Below, piece by piece: positions 14,112-22,718 of a DNA stretch of 64,000 nt (positions are counted from its first letter, which is position 1; the number at the start of each line of letters is the position of its first letter). The position numbers and the translations under genes were made by a program. The notes under the pieces were generated by a model. The model had not been told where the DNA came from. It saw only the letters and a list, made by a program, of their open reading frames with translations, and ran no database searches. Source of the stretch: Streptomyces sp. CNH099 (GTDB lineage: Bacteria > Actinomycetota > Actinomycetes > Streptomycetales > Streptomycetaceae); NCBI GenBank assembly GCA_000514715.1, contig AZWL01000006.1, forward strand, positions 272,229-336,228. The letters are read 5' to 3'.

Positions 14112-16094
14112 TCAGAGCAGCGCCCGCCCGAGCAGGTGCACCGCCGGCACCGAGAGCGCGAGCGGCAGCGACACCCCGGCCGTCATGTGCACGAACCGCG
14201 ACGGGTAGTCGTAGCTCGCCACCCGGACCGCGACGAGCACGCACACCCCGGCCGCCAGCCCCAGCAGCCCGCCCGCGGCGCCCAGGTCCGTGCCGAGCCC
14301 CACCGCCAGCCCGCCGGCCCCGGCCGCGGCGACGGCCGCGACGGGCGAGGCGTTCGGCGGCAGCGGCACCGCGCGCCCCAGCGTCCCGGCGGCCACCGCG
14401 ACGGCGCCGGCGACCACGGCGTGCCGCTCGGCGGCGAGGTAGCCGGCGGCGAGGACGGCGAGGGCGGCGGCGGTGAGCGTGACGTTGAGGGCGGTGAGGC
14501 GCTCCTTGGGGGCGGTGGTGCTGCGCAGCTGGACGAGGGCGATGAGGAGGAACCAGCCGCCGAGGGCGCCGAGCGCGGCGACCGTGGCGTCGTCCTCGTC
14601 GACGGCGAGGACCGCGCCGGTCGCGGTGAGGCCGGCGGCGGCGGCCAGCGCGATGCCCTCGCGGGCGGGCCACATGCCGTTCAGCCGGAACCAGCCGGCG
14701 GCGGTGACGCCCTGCAGCAGGGCGACGGCGAGGGCGAGCCCGGGGCGTACGTCGAGCGCGGCGGCGACGGCGAGGAGGGCGGCGAGCACAGCGGTGAGCG
14801 CGGCGGGCTGCGGGCCGGGCGCTATGAGGACGGAGGTGCCCTCCTCGCGCAGCACCTCGGCGGGGGGCTTCGGCCGGCGGAGGGTGGGGGCGCCGTAGAG
14901 GGTGCCGGTCTCGGGGCCGCCGGGGCCGGGGAAGCCGGTTGCGGCGGCCCCGGGGGCTGGGGCGCGGCCGGCGGGGGGGACGTCGGGGTGGGGGTCCGCG
15001 GGGTCAGGGTGGGCGGAGGCGTGGCCGTGTGCGGCGCCGGGCTGGCCGCCTGCGGTGCCGGGGTGTCCGGTCGCGCCGGGGTGGCTGTCCGGGGCGGCGT
15101 GGGCCCCCGTCGTGGTGCCGGGGTGTCCGGTCGCGCCGGGGTGGCTGTCCGGCGCGGCGTGGGCCCCGGTTGCGGCGCCGTGGGCGCCCGCCGGGGCGCC
15201 GGGGTGGCCTGCGGCGCCGAGGTGCGGGTCCGCGGCGCCGGGGTGGCCTGCGCCCGGGGCCTGGGCCCCGGTGCCGCCGCGCTCCCAGCCGTCGGGCCAC
15301 TGCGCGCTGTCCCCGTCCGCCGGGCCGTGGTCGGTGATCGGTGGCAGGTAGGCGGTCTGCTCGACGGCCGCCCCGCCGCCGGTGCCGCCGTGCGGCGCGG
15401 GGCCGCCGCCTGCCCCGGGACCGCCGTATCCGCCGGCGCCGTCGGCCGGCACCGGCGGGAGGTACGCGGTCTCGTCGACCGCCCCCGCCGCCCCCGCCGC
15501 CTGCGGCGGCCCGCCGTGCACCTGCGCCACCGCGCCCGCGCCGCCGTACGAGCCGTTGGCATACCCGGGGCCGTGCCCACCGTGCCGCCCCGCGCCCGCG
15601 CCGTCGAGGCCGCCGCCGTACGCCGCCGCGTGCCGGCCCGCGCCCGCGCCGCCGCCGTACGATCCGCCGGGTCCGCCCGACTGCCCCCCACCCGCGGGGA
15701 CCTGACCGCCGCCGTCGTATCCCGGGCCGTGGCCGCCGCCGTACGCGTCCTGGCCGTACCCCGGGGCGTGCCCGGACGGTCCCGCACCACCGCCGTACGC
15801 GTCTCCGTACGGCCCCGCGTCCGGCACCGGCGGCAGGTACGACGTCTGCTGGGCCGCCGCCGACTCCTCGTGGAGGGCCATCCCCAGCTGCGTCTCCGGG
15901 CCGCCGTAGCCGTCGTCGCCCTGGCCGGCCGCCGGCGGGAACTGCGTGTGGCCGCTCGGGGCGCCGCCGGCCGGGGCACCCGCACCGCCGCCCGGGCCGG
16001 CGCCGTCGCGCTGCTCCTCGTCGTACGGCGCCCAGCCCGTGGGGGCCGACGGGGCCGCAGACCACGGCGGGGGGTCGTGTCTCTGGTCGCTCAT
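14112..16094 (-). CDS. Multi-span membrane protein with long Gly/Ala/Pro/His-rich cytoplasmic region
   Basis: A 660-residue protein. Residues 1 to about 400 are low complexity, with repeated Gly-Tyr-Gly and ETAYLPPV-type motifs (QTSYLPPV, ETAYLPPV, QTAYLPPI) and a 20-residue repeat rich in GHPG and HAAPDSHPG. The last roughly 250 residues form about eight hydrophobic helices. The 3' end is 106 nt from the DUF2993 gene and the start is 7 nt after a MoaD-like gene, so it is probably co-transcribed with the latter. I do not recognise a family beyond a Streptomyces membrane protein. The low-complexity half may be disordered. Confidence 0.75.
   Translation of the reverse strand: MSDQRHDPPPWSAAPSAPTGWAPYDEEQRDGAGPGGGAGAPAGGAPSGHTQFPPAAGQGDDGYGGPETQLGMALHEESAAAQQTSYLPPVPDAGPYGDAYGGGAGPSGHAPGYGQDAYGGGHGPGYDGGGQVPAGGGQSGGPGGSYGGGAGAGRHAAAYGGGLDGAGAGRHGGHGPGYANGSYGGAGAVAQVHGGPPQAAGAAGAVDETAYLPPVPADGAGGYGGPGAGGGPAPHGGTGGGAAVEQTAYLPPITDHGPADGDSAQWPDGWERGGTGAQAPGAGHPGAADPHLGAAGHPGAPAGAHGAATGAHAAPDSHPGATGHPGTTTGAHAAPDSHPGATGHPGTAGGQPGAAHGHASAHPDPADPHPDVPPAGRAPAPGAAATGFPGPGGPETGTLYGAPTLRRPKPPAEVLREEGTSVLIAPGPQPAALTAVLAALLAVAAALDVRPGLALAVALLQGVTAAGWFRLNGMWPAREGIALAAAAGLTATGAVLAVDEDDATVAALGALGGWFLLIALVQLRSTTAPKERLTALNVTLTAAALAVLAAGYLAAERHAVVAGAVAVAAGTLGRAVPLPPNASPVAAVAAAGAGGLAVGLGTDLGAAGGLLGLAAGVCVLVAVRVASYDYPSRFVHMTAGVSLPLALSVPAVHLLGRALL
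15061..15180. repeat. 60-bp tandem duplication inside the Gly/His-rich gene
   Basis: Two adjacent 60-bp units start GGGTGTCCGGTCGCGCCGGG and differ at only a few bases. They encode a 20-residue repeat in frame, and further degenerate units lie on both sides. The length probably varies between strains. Confidence 0.8.
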
Positions 16095-16101
16095 CGTGCG
16101 C

Positions 16102-16359
16102 CTAGCCTCCCGCGAACGGGGGCAGGACCTCAACCGTCCCCCCGTCCGCCAGCGCCACCCCCGCGTGGTCCCGCGCCCCCACCGCCCGCCCGTCCACCAG
16201 GAACGAGCAGCGCGCCAGCACCTGCGCCAGCCCCTCCCCGTGCCGGCCCCGGGCCGCGGCCAGCGCCTCGGCCAGCGTGTCCGCCGCGTAGGGCTCCTCC
16301 GCCGTCCCGGCCGCGGCCTTGGCCGCCGCCCAGTACCGGATGGTGCCGTTGGCCGTCAT
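16102..16359 (-). CDS. MoaD/ThiS-family sulfur carrier
   Basis: An 85-residue beta-grasp protein with IRYWAAAKAAAG at the start, LADGGTVEVLPPFAGG at the end and a C-terminal Gly-Gly that is normally adenylated and thiocarboxylated. Family members donate sulfur in molybdopterin or thiamine synthesis. The PPFAGG end favours MoaD over ThiS. No other molybdopterin gene is visible nearby. The ATG was chosen where family similarity begins. It is divergent from the ABC exporter, with 121 nt between starts. Confidence 0.83.
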   Translation of the reverse strand: MTANGTIRYWAAAKAAAGTAEEPYAADTLAEALAAARGRHGEGLAQVLARCSFLVDGRAVGARDHAGVALADGGTVEVLPPFAGG

Positions 16360-16468
16360 GACGTGGCGCCCCTTTCGCGTCCGGCTCCCCGGTCCGGATT
16401 CCCGGTCCGGGAGTACGCCCCCATCATGCCCCTGGCGAAATCGTTGTCGCCCCGGGCAACCATCGACG

Positions 16469-16474
16469 TACGCT
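16469..16474 (+). promoter_or_regulatory. -10 box TACGCT of the ABC exporter
   Basis: TACGCT is followed by GCGGGC and then the GTG start, 6 nt apart, again the leaderless geometry. Confidence 0.5.
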
Positions 16475-16480
16475 GCGGGC

Positions 16481-18226
16481 GTGCTCGTCCGCATCCTCCG
16501 CGCGCATCTGCGCCCGTACCGCCGGGACCTCGGCTGGGTCGTGGCGCTGCAGCTGGTGGCCACGCTGACGACGCTCTACCTCCCCACGCTCAACGCCGAC
16601 ATCATCGACCACGGCGTCATCCCCGGCGACAACGGCTACATCCTGCGCACCGGCGGCTGGATGCTCGCCTGCAGCGCGGTGCAGTTCTGCGCCGCGGCCG
16701 GCGCCGTGTTCTTCGGCGCCCGTACGGCCACCGCCCTCGGCCGCGACGTGCGCGCCGCCGTCTTCGACCGGGTGCAGTCCTTCTCCGCCCGCGAGATGGG
16801 CCGCTTCGGCGCGCCGTCGCTGATCACCCGCACCACCAACGACGTGCAGCAGATCCAGATGCTCGCCCTGATGACGTTCACGATGATGGTGACGGCGCCG
16901 ATCATGTGCGTCGGCGGCGTCGTCATGGCGCTCAACCAGGACGTGCCGCTCACGTCCCTGCTGCTGGTCGTGGTGCCGCTGCTGGGCGTCGTCGTGGCGC
17001 TGATCGTGCGCCGCATGCGCCCGCTGTTCCGCAGCATGCAGAAGCGCATCGACGAGGTGAACCGGATCATGCGCGAGCAGATCACCGGCATCCGCGTCAT
17101 CCGCGCCTTCGTCCGCGACGCGCACGAGCGGCGGCGCTTCGGCCGGGCGAACGCCGACCTGCGGGACGTGGGGGTACGGGCCGGGCGGCTGATGGCGCTG
17201 CTGTTCCCCACCCCGATGCTCGGGGTGAACCTGTCGAGCGTCGCCGTGGTCTGGTTCGCGGCCGGGCGGATCGACAGCGGCGCCATGGACGTCGGCGCGC
17301 TGACGGCGTTCCTGTCCTACCTGATGTACATCCTCATGAGCGTCATGATGGCCACGTTCATGTTCATGATGATCCCGCGCGCGGAGGTCTGCGCCGAGCG
17401 CATCCAGGAGGTGCTGGACACCGAGTCCTCCGTCGTCCCGCCGGCCGCCCCCGTGCCCGCGGCGGCCGAGCCGCGCGAGCGCGGCCGGCTGGACGTCCGG
17501 GGCGTCGGGTTCCGCTACCCGGGCGCGGAGGAGCCGGTGCTGAAGGACGTCGACCTGGCGGCCCGCCCCGGGCGTACGACGGCGGTCATCGGCAGCACCG
17601 GCAGCGGCAAGTCCACGCTGCTGGCGCTGGTGCCGCGGCTGTTCGACGCCACGGCGGGCAGCGTCGCCGTCGGGGGCGTGGACGTACGGGACCTGGACCC
17701 GGCGGCGCTGGCGCGGGCCATCGGCTACGTACCGCAGCAGCCGTACCTGTTCAGCGGCACCGTCGCCTCCAACCTCCGCTACGGAAAGCCCGACGCCACC
17801 GAGGACGAGCTGTGGGACGCGCTGCGCGCCGCGCAGGCCGCGGACTTCGTCGCGGCCATGGACGGCGGCCTCGACGCGCCCGTCGCGCAGGGCGGCTCGA
17901 ACGTCTCCGGCGGCCAGCGGCAGCGCCTCGCGATCGCCCGCGCGCTGGTGCACCGGCCGGACATCTACCTCTTCGACGACTCCTTCTCCGCCCTCGACTA
18001 CGCCACGGACGCCGCCCTGCGCGCGGCGCTCGCGCGCCGGCTGGGGGACGCGACGGTCGTGATCGTCGCCCAGCGGGTCGCCACGATCCGCGACGCGGAC
18101 CGGATCGTGGTCCTGGACGCGGGCCGGGTGGCCGGGACGGGGATGCACGCGGAGCTGATGGCGGCGAACGAGACGTACCGCGAGATCGTGCTCTCGCAGC
18201 TGACCGAGAAGGAGGCCGCGGCATGA
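16481..18226 (+). CDS. ABC exporter half-transporter A (degenerate catalytic site)
   Basis: A 581-residue protein with six transmembrane helices (about residues 15-310) and a nucleotide-binding domain (about 340-575). It has Walker A GSTGSGKST and signature VSGGQ. The Walker B IYLFDDSF has Asp where the catalytic Glu normally sits. It overlaps the next gene (ATGA), which encodes the partner with a normal Walker B. This asymmetry is characteristic of heterodimeric multidrug-type exporters. The substrate cannot be told from sequence. Upstream ATGs at 16319 and beyond were rejected because they lack similarity and run against the divergent gene. Confidence 0.88.
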   Translation: MLVRILRAHLRPYRRDLGWVVALQLVATLTTLYLPTLNADIIDHGVIPGDNGYILRTGGWMLACSAVQFCAAAGAVFFGARTATALGRDVRAAVFDRVQSFSAREMGRFGAPSLITRTTNDVQQIQMLALMTFTMMVTAPIMCVGGVVMALNQDVPLTSLLLVVVPLLGVVVALIVRRMRPLFRSMQKRIDEVNRIMREQITGIRVIRAFVRDAHERRRFGRANADLRDVGVRAGRLMALLFPTPMLGVNLSSVAVVWFAAGRIDSGAMDVGALTAFLSYLMYILMSVMMATFMFMMIPRAEVCAERIQEVLDTESSVVPPAAPVPAAAEPRERGRLDVRGVGFRYPGAEEPVLKDVDLAARPGRTTAVIGSTGSGKSTLLALVPRLFDATAGSVAVGGVDVRDLDPAALARAIGYVPQQPYLFSGTVASNLRYGKPDATEDELWDALRAAQAADFVAAMDGGLDAPVAQGGSNVSGGQRQRLAIARALVHRPDIYLFDDSFSALDYATDAALRAALARRLGDATVVIVAQRVATIRDADRIVVLDAGRVAGTGMHAELMAANETYREIVLSQLTEKEAAA

Positions 18227-20139
18227 GCACGCCGGGGAAGGGCCCGGGTGCGGGGCCGGGGTCCGGGCCGGGGCCCGGTCCGCGCCCCGGGGGCGGGCCC
18301 ATGCGCATGTTCAGCGGCCCGCCCGTGGAACGCTCCATCGACTTCCGCGGCTCCGCCCTCCGCCTGCTGCGCACCCTGCGCCCCGACCGCACCCTGATCT
18401 GGGCCGTCCTCGCCCTCGGCGCCGGCAGCGTCGCGCTCGTCGTCGCCGGCCCCAAGCTCCTCGGCCACGCCACCGACCTCGTCGTGGCGGGCGTCTACGG
18501 CGACCGGGTGGACACCGGCTCCGCCCGCCCCACCGACGGCATCGACTTCGACGCCGTCGGCGTGACGCTGCTGTGGGCGGCCCTCGTCTACGTCGCCGCG
18601 TGGGGACTCGGGCTCGTCCAGGCGCGGCTGACGGCCGTGATCGTGCAGCGGGCGGTGTTCCGGCTGCGCGAGGAGGCGGAGGCCAAGCTGTCGCGGCTGC
18701 CGCTGTCGTACTTCGACCGCAACCAGCGCGGCGAGATCCTCTCCCGGACGACGAACGACATCGACAACGTCGGGCAGTCGCTGCAGCAGACCATGGGCCA
18801 GATCGTGACGTCGCTGTTGACGATCGCCGGGGTGCTGGCGGTGATGTTCTGGATCTCGCCGCTGCTCGCGGTGGTCGCGCTGGTGACCGTGCCGCTGTCG
18901 ATCACCGTCGCGACCCGGGTGGGCAAGCGGGCGCAGCCGCAGTTCGTGGCGCAGTGGGCGGCCACGGGCAAGCTGAACGCGCACATCGAGGAGATGTACA
19001 CCGGCCACTCGCTCGTCCGGGTCTTCGGCCGCCGCGACGAGGCCGCGGAGACCTTCCGCGAGGAGAACGACGAGCTGTTCCGCGCCGGCTACCGGGCGCA
19101 GTTCATCTCCGGCCTGATCCAGCCGGCGATGATGTGCATCGGCAACCTCAACTACGTCCTGGTCGCCGTCGTCGGCGGTCTGCGGGTCGCCTCCGGGGCG
19201 CTGTCGATCGGCGACGTGCAGGCGTTCGTGCAGTACTCGCGGCAGTTCAGCCAGCCGCTGGGGCAGATCGCGTCGATGGCGAACCTGGTGCAGTCGGGCG
19301 TCGCGTCGGCGGAGCGGGTCTTCGAGCTGCTCGACGCCGACGAGGAGGAGCCGGACGCCGAGCGGCCGGCCCGCCCGGCGGCACCGGTGCGGGGGGAGGT
19401 GGCGTTCGAGGGCGTCTCGTTCTCGTACGACCCGGAGAAACCCCTGATCGAGGACCTGTCGCTGGCGGTGCGCCCGGGCCAGACGGTGGCGATAGTCGGC
19501 CCGACGGGGGCGGGGAAGACCACGCTGGTGAACCTGCTGATGCGGTTCTACGAGGTGGCGGGCGGCCGGATCCTGCTGGACGGCGTGGACGTGGCGGAGA
19601 TGAGCCGCGAGGAGCTGCGGGCGCAGATCGGGATGGTGCTGCAGGACACCTGGCTGTTCGGCGGCACGATCGCGGAGAACATCGCGTACGGGGCACCGGC
19701 GGACACCCCGCGGGACAGGATCGTCGCCGCGGCGAAGGCCACCCACGTCGACCGCTTCGTACGGACCCTCCCGGACGGCTACGACACGGTGCTCGACGGG
19801 GAGGGCGCGGGGGTCTCGGCGGGCGAGAAGCAGCTGATCACCATCGCCCGGGCGTTCCTCGCGGAACCGGCGATCCTGGTGCTGGACGAGGCGACCAGCT
19901 CGGTGGACACGCGCACGGAGGTGCTGATCCAGCACGCGATGGCGGAGCTGCGCACGGGCCGCACGAGCTTCGTGATCGCGCACCGGCTGTCCACGATCCG
20001 CGACGCGGACGTGATCCTGGTGATGGAGGCGGGCAGCATCGTGGAGCAGGGCACGCACGAGGAACTGCTGGCGGCGGAGGGCGCGTACGCGCGGCTGTAC
20101 CAGGCGCAGTTCGCGGAGCCGGTCGCAGAAACGATCTAG
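18223..20139 (+). CDS. ABC exporter half-transporter B (catalytic)
   Basis: A 638-residue partner with a Gly/Pro-rich N-terminal extension of about 30 residues, six transmembrane helices and an NBD. Walker A is GPTGAGKTT, Walker B is ILVLDEATSSVD with the catalytic Glu, and the H-loop is VIAHRLSTIRDAD. Its signature reads VSAGEKQ in place of LSGGQ. It would therefore pair with Walker A/B of subunit A to form the inactive site, while the other composite site is intact. Translation is coupled to the first gene by a 4-base overlap. Substrate unknown. Confidence 0.88.
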   Translation: MSTPGKGPGAGPGSGPGPGPRPGGGPMRMFSGPPVERSIDFRGSALRLLRTLRPDRTLIWAVLALGAGSVALVVAGPKLLGHATDLVVAGVYGDRVDTGSARPTDGIDFDAVGVTLLWAALVYVAAWGLGLVQARLTAVIVQRAVFRLREEAEAKLSRLPLSYFDRNQRGEILSRTTNDIDNVGQSLQQTMGQIVTSLLTIAGVLAVMFWISPLLAVVALVTVPLSITVATRVGKRAQPQFVAQWAATGKLNAHIEEMYTGHSLVRVFGRRDEAAETFREENDELFRAGYRAQFISGLIQPAMMCIGNLNYVLVAVVGGLRVASGALSIGDVQAFVQYSRQFSQPLGQIASMANLVQSGVASAERVFELLDADEEEPDAERPARPAAPVRGEVAFEGVSFSYDPEKPLIEDLSLAVRPGQTVAIVGPTGAGKTTLVNLLMRFYEVAGGRILLDGVDVAEMSREELRAQIGMVLQDTWLFGGTIAENIAYGAPADTPRDRIVAAAKATHVDRFVRTLPDGYDTVLDGEGAGVSAGEKQLITIARAFLAEPAILVLDEATSSVDTRTEVLIQHAMAELRTGRTSFVIAHRLSTIRDADVILVMEAGSIVEQGTHEELLAAEGAYARLYQAQFAEPVAETI

Positions 20140-20228
20140 GTCATCCGTTCGGGTGGACTCCGTCCCGGACCGATGATCTGCCCGGCGCCGGCGGGCGAGA
20201 CTGGCCGCGACCTGGAAGGGGGTGCACC

Positions 20229-20828
20229 ATGACGCTTATGGCAGAGCACACGGCACGCGCATCGCAGATGACGGTCGAGGAGTTCGAGGAGATCGCCAAG
20301 GCTGCCGAGAAGCTGAACGACACCGTCAGGTTCGAGTTCATCAACGGACGGATCGGGGCCAAGGGCGTGCCGGACGGAGATCACAACGAGATGGTCGGCT
20401 GGCTGCTGGAGCGGTGTATCCAGAGCGGGAACGGCCTGCGGCCGTATACGAGCGACCTCGGTCTCGAAGTCGACGAGTACAGCAGCGGCCGTGCACGACC
20501 GGATCTTGCGTTCGCCCCGGCGGGCAGTTTCGCCGGGCAGGGCGACTGGGCCGATCCCGATCCGCTCGTGATGATCGTTGAGGTGACCTCGTACGACTCG
20601 GACACCAACCGGCGGGACCGTCAGGACAAGCCTGCCGCGTACGCGGTCGTCGGCATTCCGGTCTACCTGCTCATCGATCGCGATGCGTGCACCCTGACCG
20701 TGTACTGCGACCCCTCTTCACATGGCTACCGTGACATCCACTCGGTCGAGTTCGGCGCCAGGGTCACCCTTCCGAAGCCGGTAGGGATCGAACTCGACAC
20801 CGAGGAACTCAAGAACTACGTCCGCTGA
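20229..20828 (+). CDS. Uma2-family (DUF820) putative endonuclease
   Basis: A 199-residue Uma2 protein with a PD-(D/E)XK nuclease-like core: RFEFINGRI, then RARPDLAFAP, IVEVTSYDSDTNRRDRQDKPAAYA and VYLLIDRD. These carry the Glu, Asp, Glu and Lys expected for metal binding. Streptomyces carry many copies of unknown biological role. The ribosome binding site AGGGGG stands before the ATG, and a second ATG lies three codons in. The end overlaps the convergent hydrolase gene by 20 nt. Confidence 0.85.
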   Translation: MTLMAEHTARASQMTVEEFEEIAKAAEKLNDTVRFEFINGRIGAKGVPDGDHNEMVGWLLERCIQSGNGLRPYTSDLGLEVDEYSSGRARPDLAFAPAGSFAGQGDWADPDPLVMIVEVTSYDSDTNRRDRQDKPAAYAVVGIPVYLLIDRDACTLTVYCDPSSHGYRDIHSVEFGARVTLPKPVGIELDTEELKNYVR

Positions 20829-21696
20829 CCGCCTCCGCCACCCACGCGGCGATCCGCCGCAGCAACTCATCACCCGCCGCGTTCTCCGCGTGGCCGAAGT
20901 CCTCCTCCAGCCACAGCTCCGCCGCGCCCGGGGCCGCCGCCGCGGCCAGCGCACGCGGGTGGTCCAGGGGGAAGTAGCCGTCCCGGGTGCCGTGGACGAC
21001 GAGCAGGGGCACCGGGGCGATCAGGGGGACGGCGGCGGTGGGGGAGAGGGGGTCGGGGTTCCAGCGGCGGTGGTGGACGCGGGTGTGCAGGGCGAGGCGG
21101 GAGACCGCGCGGCCCGCCCGGCGCTCGACGATCCAGTGCAGCCGCCGCATGGGCGCCGTGCCGCGGTAGTACCAGCGGGCCGGCGAGCTGACGGACACGA
21201 CGGCGTCCGCGTACGGGGCCGTGCGCCCCCCGCGCCCGCGTCCGTCCCCGTGCGCCGGTCCGCGGTACAACGCGCCGTGCCGCAGCACCACCGACCCGCC
21301 CATCGAGAACCCCACCGTCGCCACCCGCCCGTGCCCCAGCGACCGCGCCCACGCCACGGCCGCCGCCAGGTCCAGCACCTCCCGGTCCCCGACCGTCGAC
21401 CGCCCGCCGGACCCCCCGTGCCCGCGGAACGAGAACGTCACCACCCCCGCACGCTGCGCGAACACCGCCGCCGCCCGCCGGATCGCCGGCCGCTCCAGGG
21501 CGCCCGTGAAGCCGTGCGCCACCACGACCGCCGGGCCGCCGGGGCCCGGCCCCGGCTCGTACGCCGCCGCGATCGGCACCCCGTCCGCGGCGCGCAGCCA
21601 CGCCGTGTGCGACGGCGGTGCCGGGGGCGGGACGGCCGGGGAAGGACGCGGTGCGGGGTCTCGCCGGTCGGACGAAGCCTCGGAGGTGGCGCTCAT
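20809..21696 (-). CDS. Alpha/beta hydrolase
   Basis: A 295-residue alpha/beta-hydrolase. Visible features are an oxyanion region VVVAHGFTGALE, the nucleophile elbow GFSMGG (Ser), an acid in VHGTRDGYFP (Asp) and a base in FGHAENA (His). The first 30 residues are Pro/Ser-rich and probably flexible. The substrate is unknown; likely an esterase or lipase-like enzyme. The ATG lies close to the divergent small ORF and glnR transcription unit, so the roughly 90-nt gap probably holds both promoters. The 3' ends of this gene and the Uma2 gene overlap. Confidence 0.83.
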   Translation of the reverse strand: MSATSEASSDRRDPAPRPSPAVPPPAPPSHTAWLRAADGVPIAAAYEPGPGPGGPAVVVAHGFTGALERPAIRRAAAVFAQRAGVVTFSFRGHGGSGGRSTVGDREVLDLAAAVAWARSLGHGRVATVGFSMGGSVVLRHGALYRGPAHGDGRGRGGRTAPYADAVVSVSSPARWYYRGTAPMRRLHWIVERRAGRAVSRLALHTRVHHRRWNPDPLSPTAAVPLIAPVPLLVVHGTRDGYFPLDHPRALAAAAAPGAAELWLEEDFGHAENAAGDELLRRIAAWVAEAVSGRSS

Positions 21697-21784
21697 GTGG
21701 GCTATTCTGTCCTCTGAAGGATCCGGGCAAGGTTGCCCCCGGGTCCTTTTGTGCGTATCTGCACCCTTTGAGGAGGCCGAAGCA

Positions 21785-21865
21785 ATGGGCGAACGCAGAG
21801 GCAGAGCTGAGACCCCGACGACCGCGATCAACGCCGCCGCCGCGCGCCGGGAGGTGCGCCCGTGA
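21785..21865 (+). CDS. 26-residue ORF translationally coupled to glnR
   Basis: A small ORF with a strong GAGGAGG ribosome binding site and ATG. It reads [20 protein letters not shown] and then RREVRP, and ends in TGA. The TGA overlaps the glnR GTG (GTGA), so translation of this ORF is likely needed for or tuned to glnR. It is rich in Arg and Ala and has no membrane span or known domain. It may be a real micro-protein or only a coupling leader. Support comes from the ribosome binding site and overlap, not homology. Confidence 0.55.
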   Translation: MGERRGRAETPTTAINAAAARREVRP

Positions 21866-22647
21866 GTTCTCTGCTGCTTCTGACGAACGCCCTGCAGCCC
21901 TCCGCCGAGGTGCTCCCCGCCCTCGGCCTGCTGCTCCACAACGTCCGGGTGGCGCCCGCCGAGGGCCCCGCCCTGATCGACACCCCCGGCGCCGACGTGA
22001 TCCTCGTCGACGGCCGCCGCGACCTGCCGCAGGTGCGCAGCCTCTGCCAGCTGCTGCACTCCACGGGCCCCGGCTGCCCGCTGATCCTCGTCGTCACGGA
22101 GGGCGGGCTCGCCGCCGTCACCGCCGAGTGGGGCGTGGACGACGTCCTGCTGGACACCGCGGGGCCGGCCGAGGTCGAGGCGCGGCTGCGGCTGGCGCTG
22201 GGCCGGCAGCAGCTGCCCGCGGACGACAGCCCCACCGAGATCCGCAACGGCGACCTGACGGTGGACGAGGCCACGTACAGCGCGAAGCTCAAGGGGCGGG
22301 TGCTGGACCTGACCTTCAAGGAGTTCGAGCTGCTGAAGTACCTCGCGCAGCACCCGGGCCGGGTGTTCACCCGGGCCCAGCTGCTGCAGGAGGTCTGGGG
22401 CTACGACTACTTCGGCGGCACCCGCACCGTCGACGTGCACGTGCGGCGGCTGCGGGCGAAGCTGGGCCCGGAGAACGAGTCGCTGATCGGTACGGTACGC
22501 AACGTCGGCTACCGCTTCGTCGTGCCGGACAAGGCGGAGAAGAAGGCCGAGAAGAAAGCCGAGGCGCAGACCGAGCGGCAGGCCGGGAGGCAGGGGACGG
22601 CGGAGCCGGAGGGCGCGGCGCAGGAGTCCCGCCGCTCCCGTACGTAG
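21862..22647 (+). CDS. glnR: GlnR, global nitrogen-metabolism regulator
   Basis: An atypical orphan OmpR-type response regulator that controls nitrogen assimilation genes (glutamine synthetase, ammonium and nitrate uptake) in Streptomyces. It is 261 residues. The N-terminal receiver-like domain has Asp50 but lacks the usual acidic pocket, and the OmpR winged helix contains [20 protein letters not shown] and [14 protein letters not shown]. The sequence agrees closely with my memory of S. coelicolor GlnR, with a charged Lys/Glu tail ([15 protein letters not shown]) that varies. No sensor kinase is adjacent, as expected. The GTG start overlaps a small ORF. Confidence 0.95.
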   Translation: MSSLLLLTNALQPSAEVLPALGLLLHNVRVAPAEGPALIDTPGADVILVDGRRDLPQVRSLCQLLHSTGPGCPLILVVTEGGLAAVTAEWGVDDVLLDTAGPAEVEARLRLALGRQQLPADDSPTEIRNGDLTVDEATYSAKLKGRVLDLTFKEFELLKYLAQHPGRVFTRAQLLQEVWGYDYFGGTRTVDVHVRRLRAKLGPENESLIGTVRNVGYRFVVPDKAEKKAEKKAEAQTERQAGRQGTAEPEGAAQESRRSRT

Positions 22648-22706
22648 CCGCCCCGAGCCGTGGCCAGGGCTTGACGGCGCGGGGTAGTGCGCCGGGTCAT
22701 CACGCG

Positions 22707-22712
22707 TAGACT
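22707..22712 (+). promoter_or_regulatory. -10 box TAGACT of the LacI-family gene
   Basis: TAGACT, then TGCGCC, then the GTG start: 6 nt spacing and no ribosome binding site. Confidence 0.5.
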
Positions 22713-22718
22713 TGCGCC

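Noticed and set aside
15061..15180. 60-bp repeat as a CRISPR array
   Set aside because: The units are directly adjacent without unique spacers and lie in frame within a gene.
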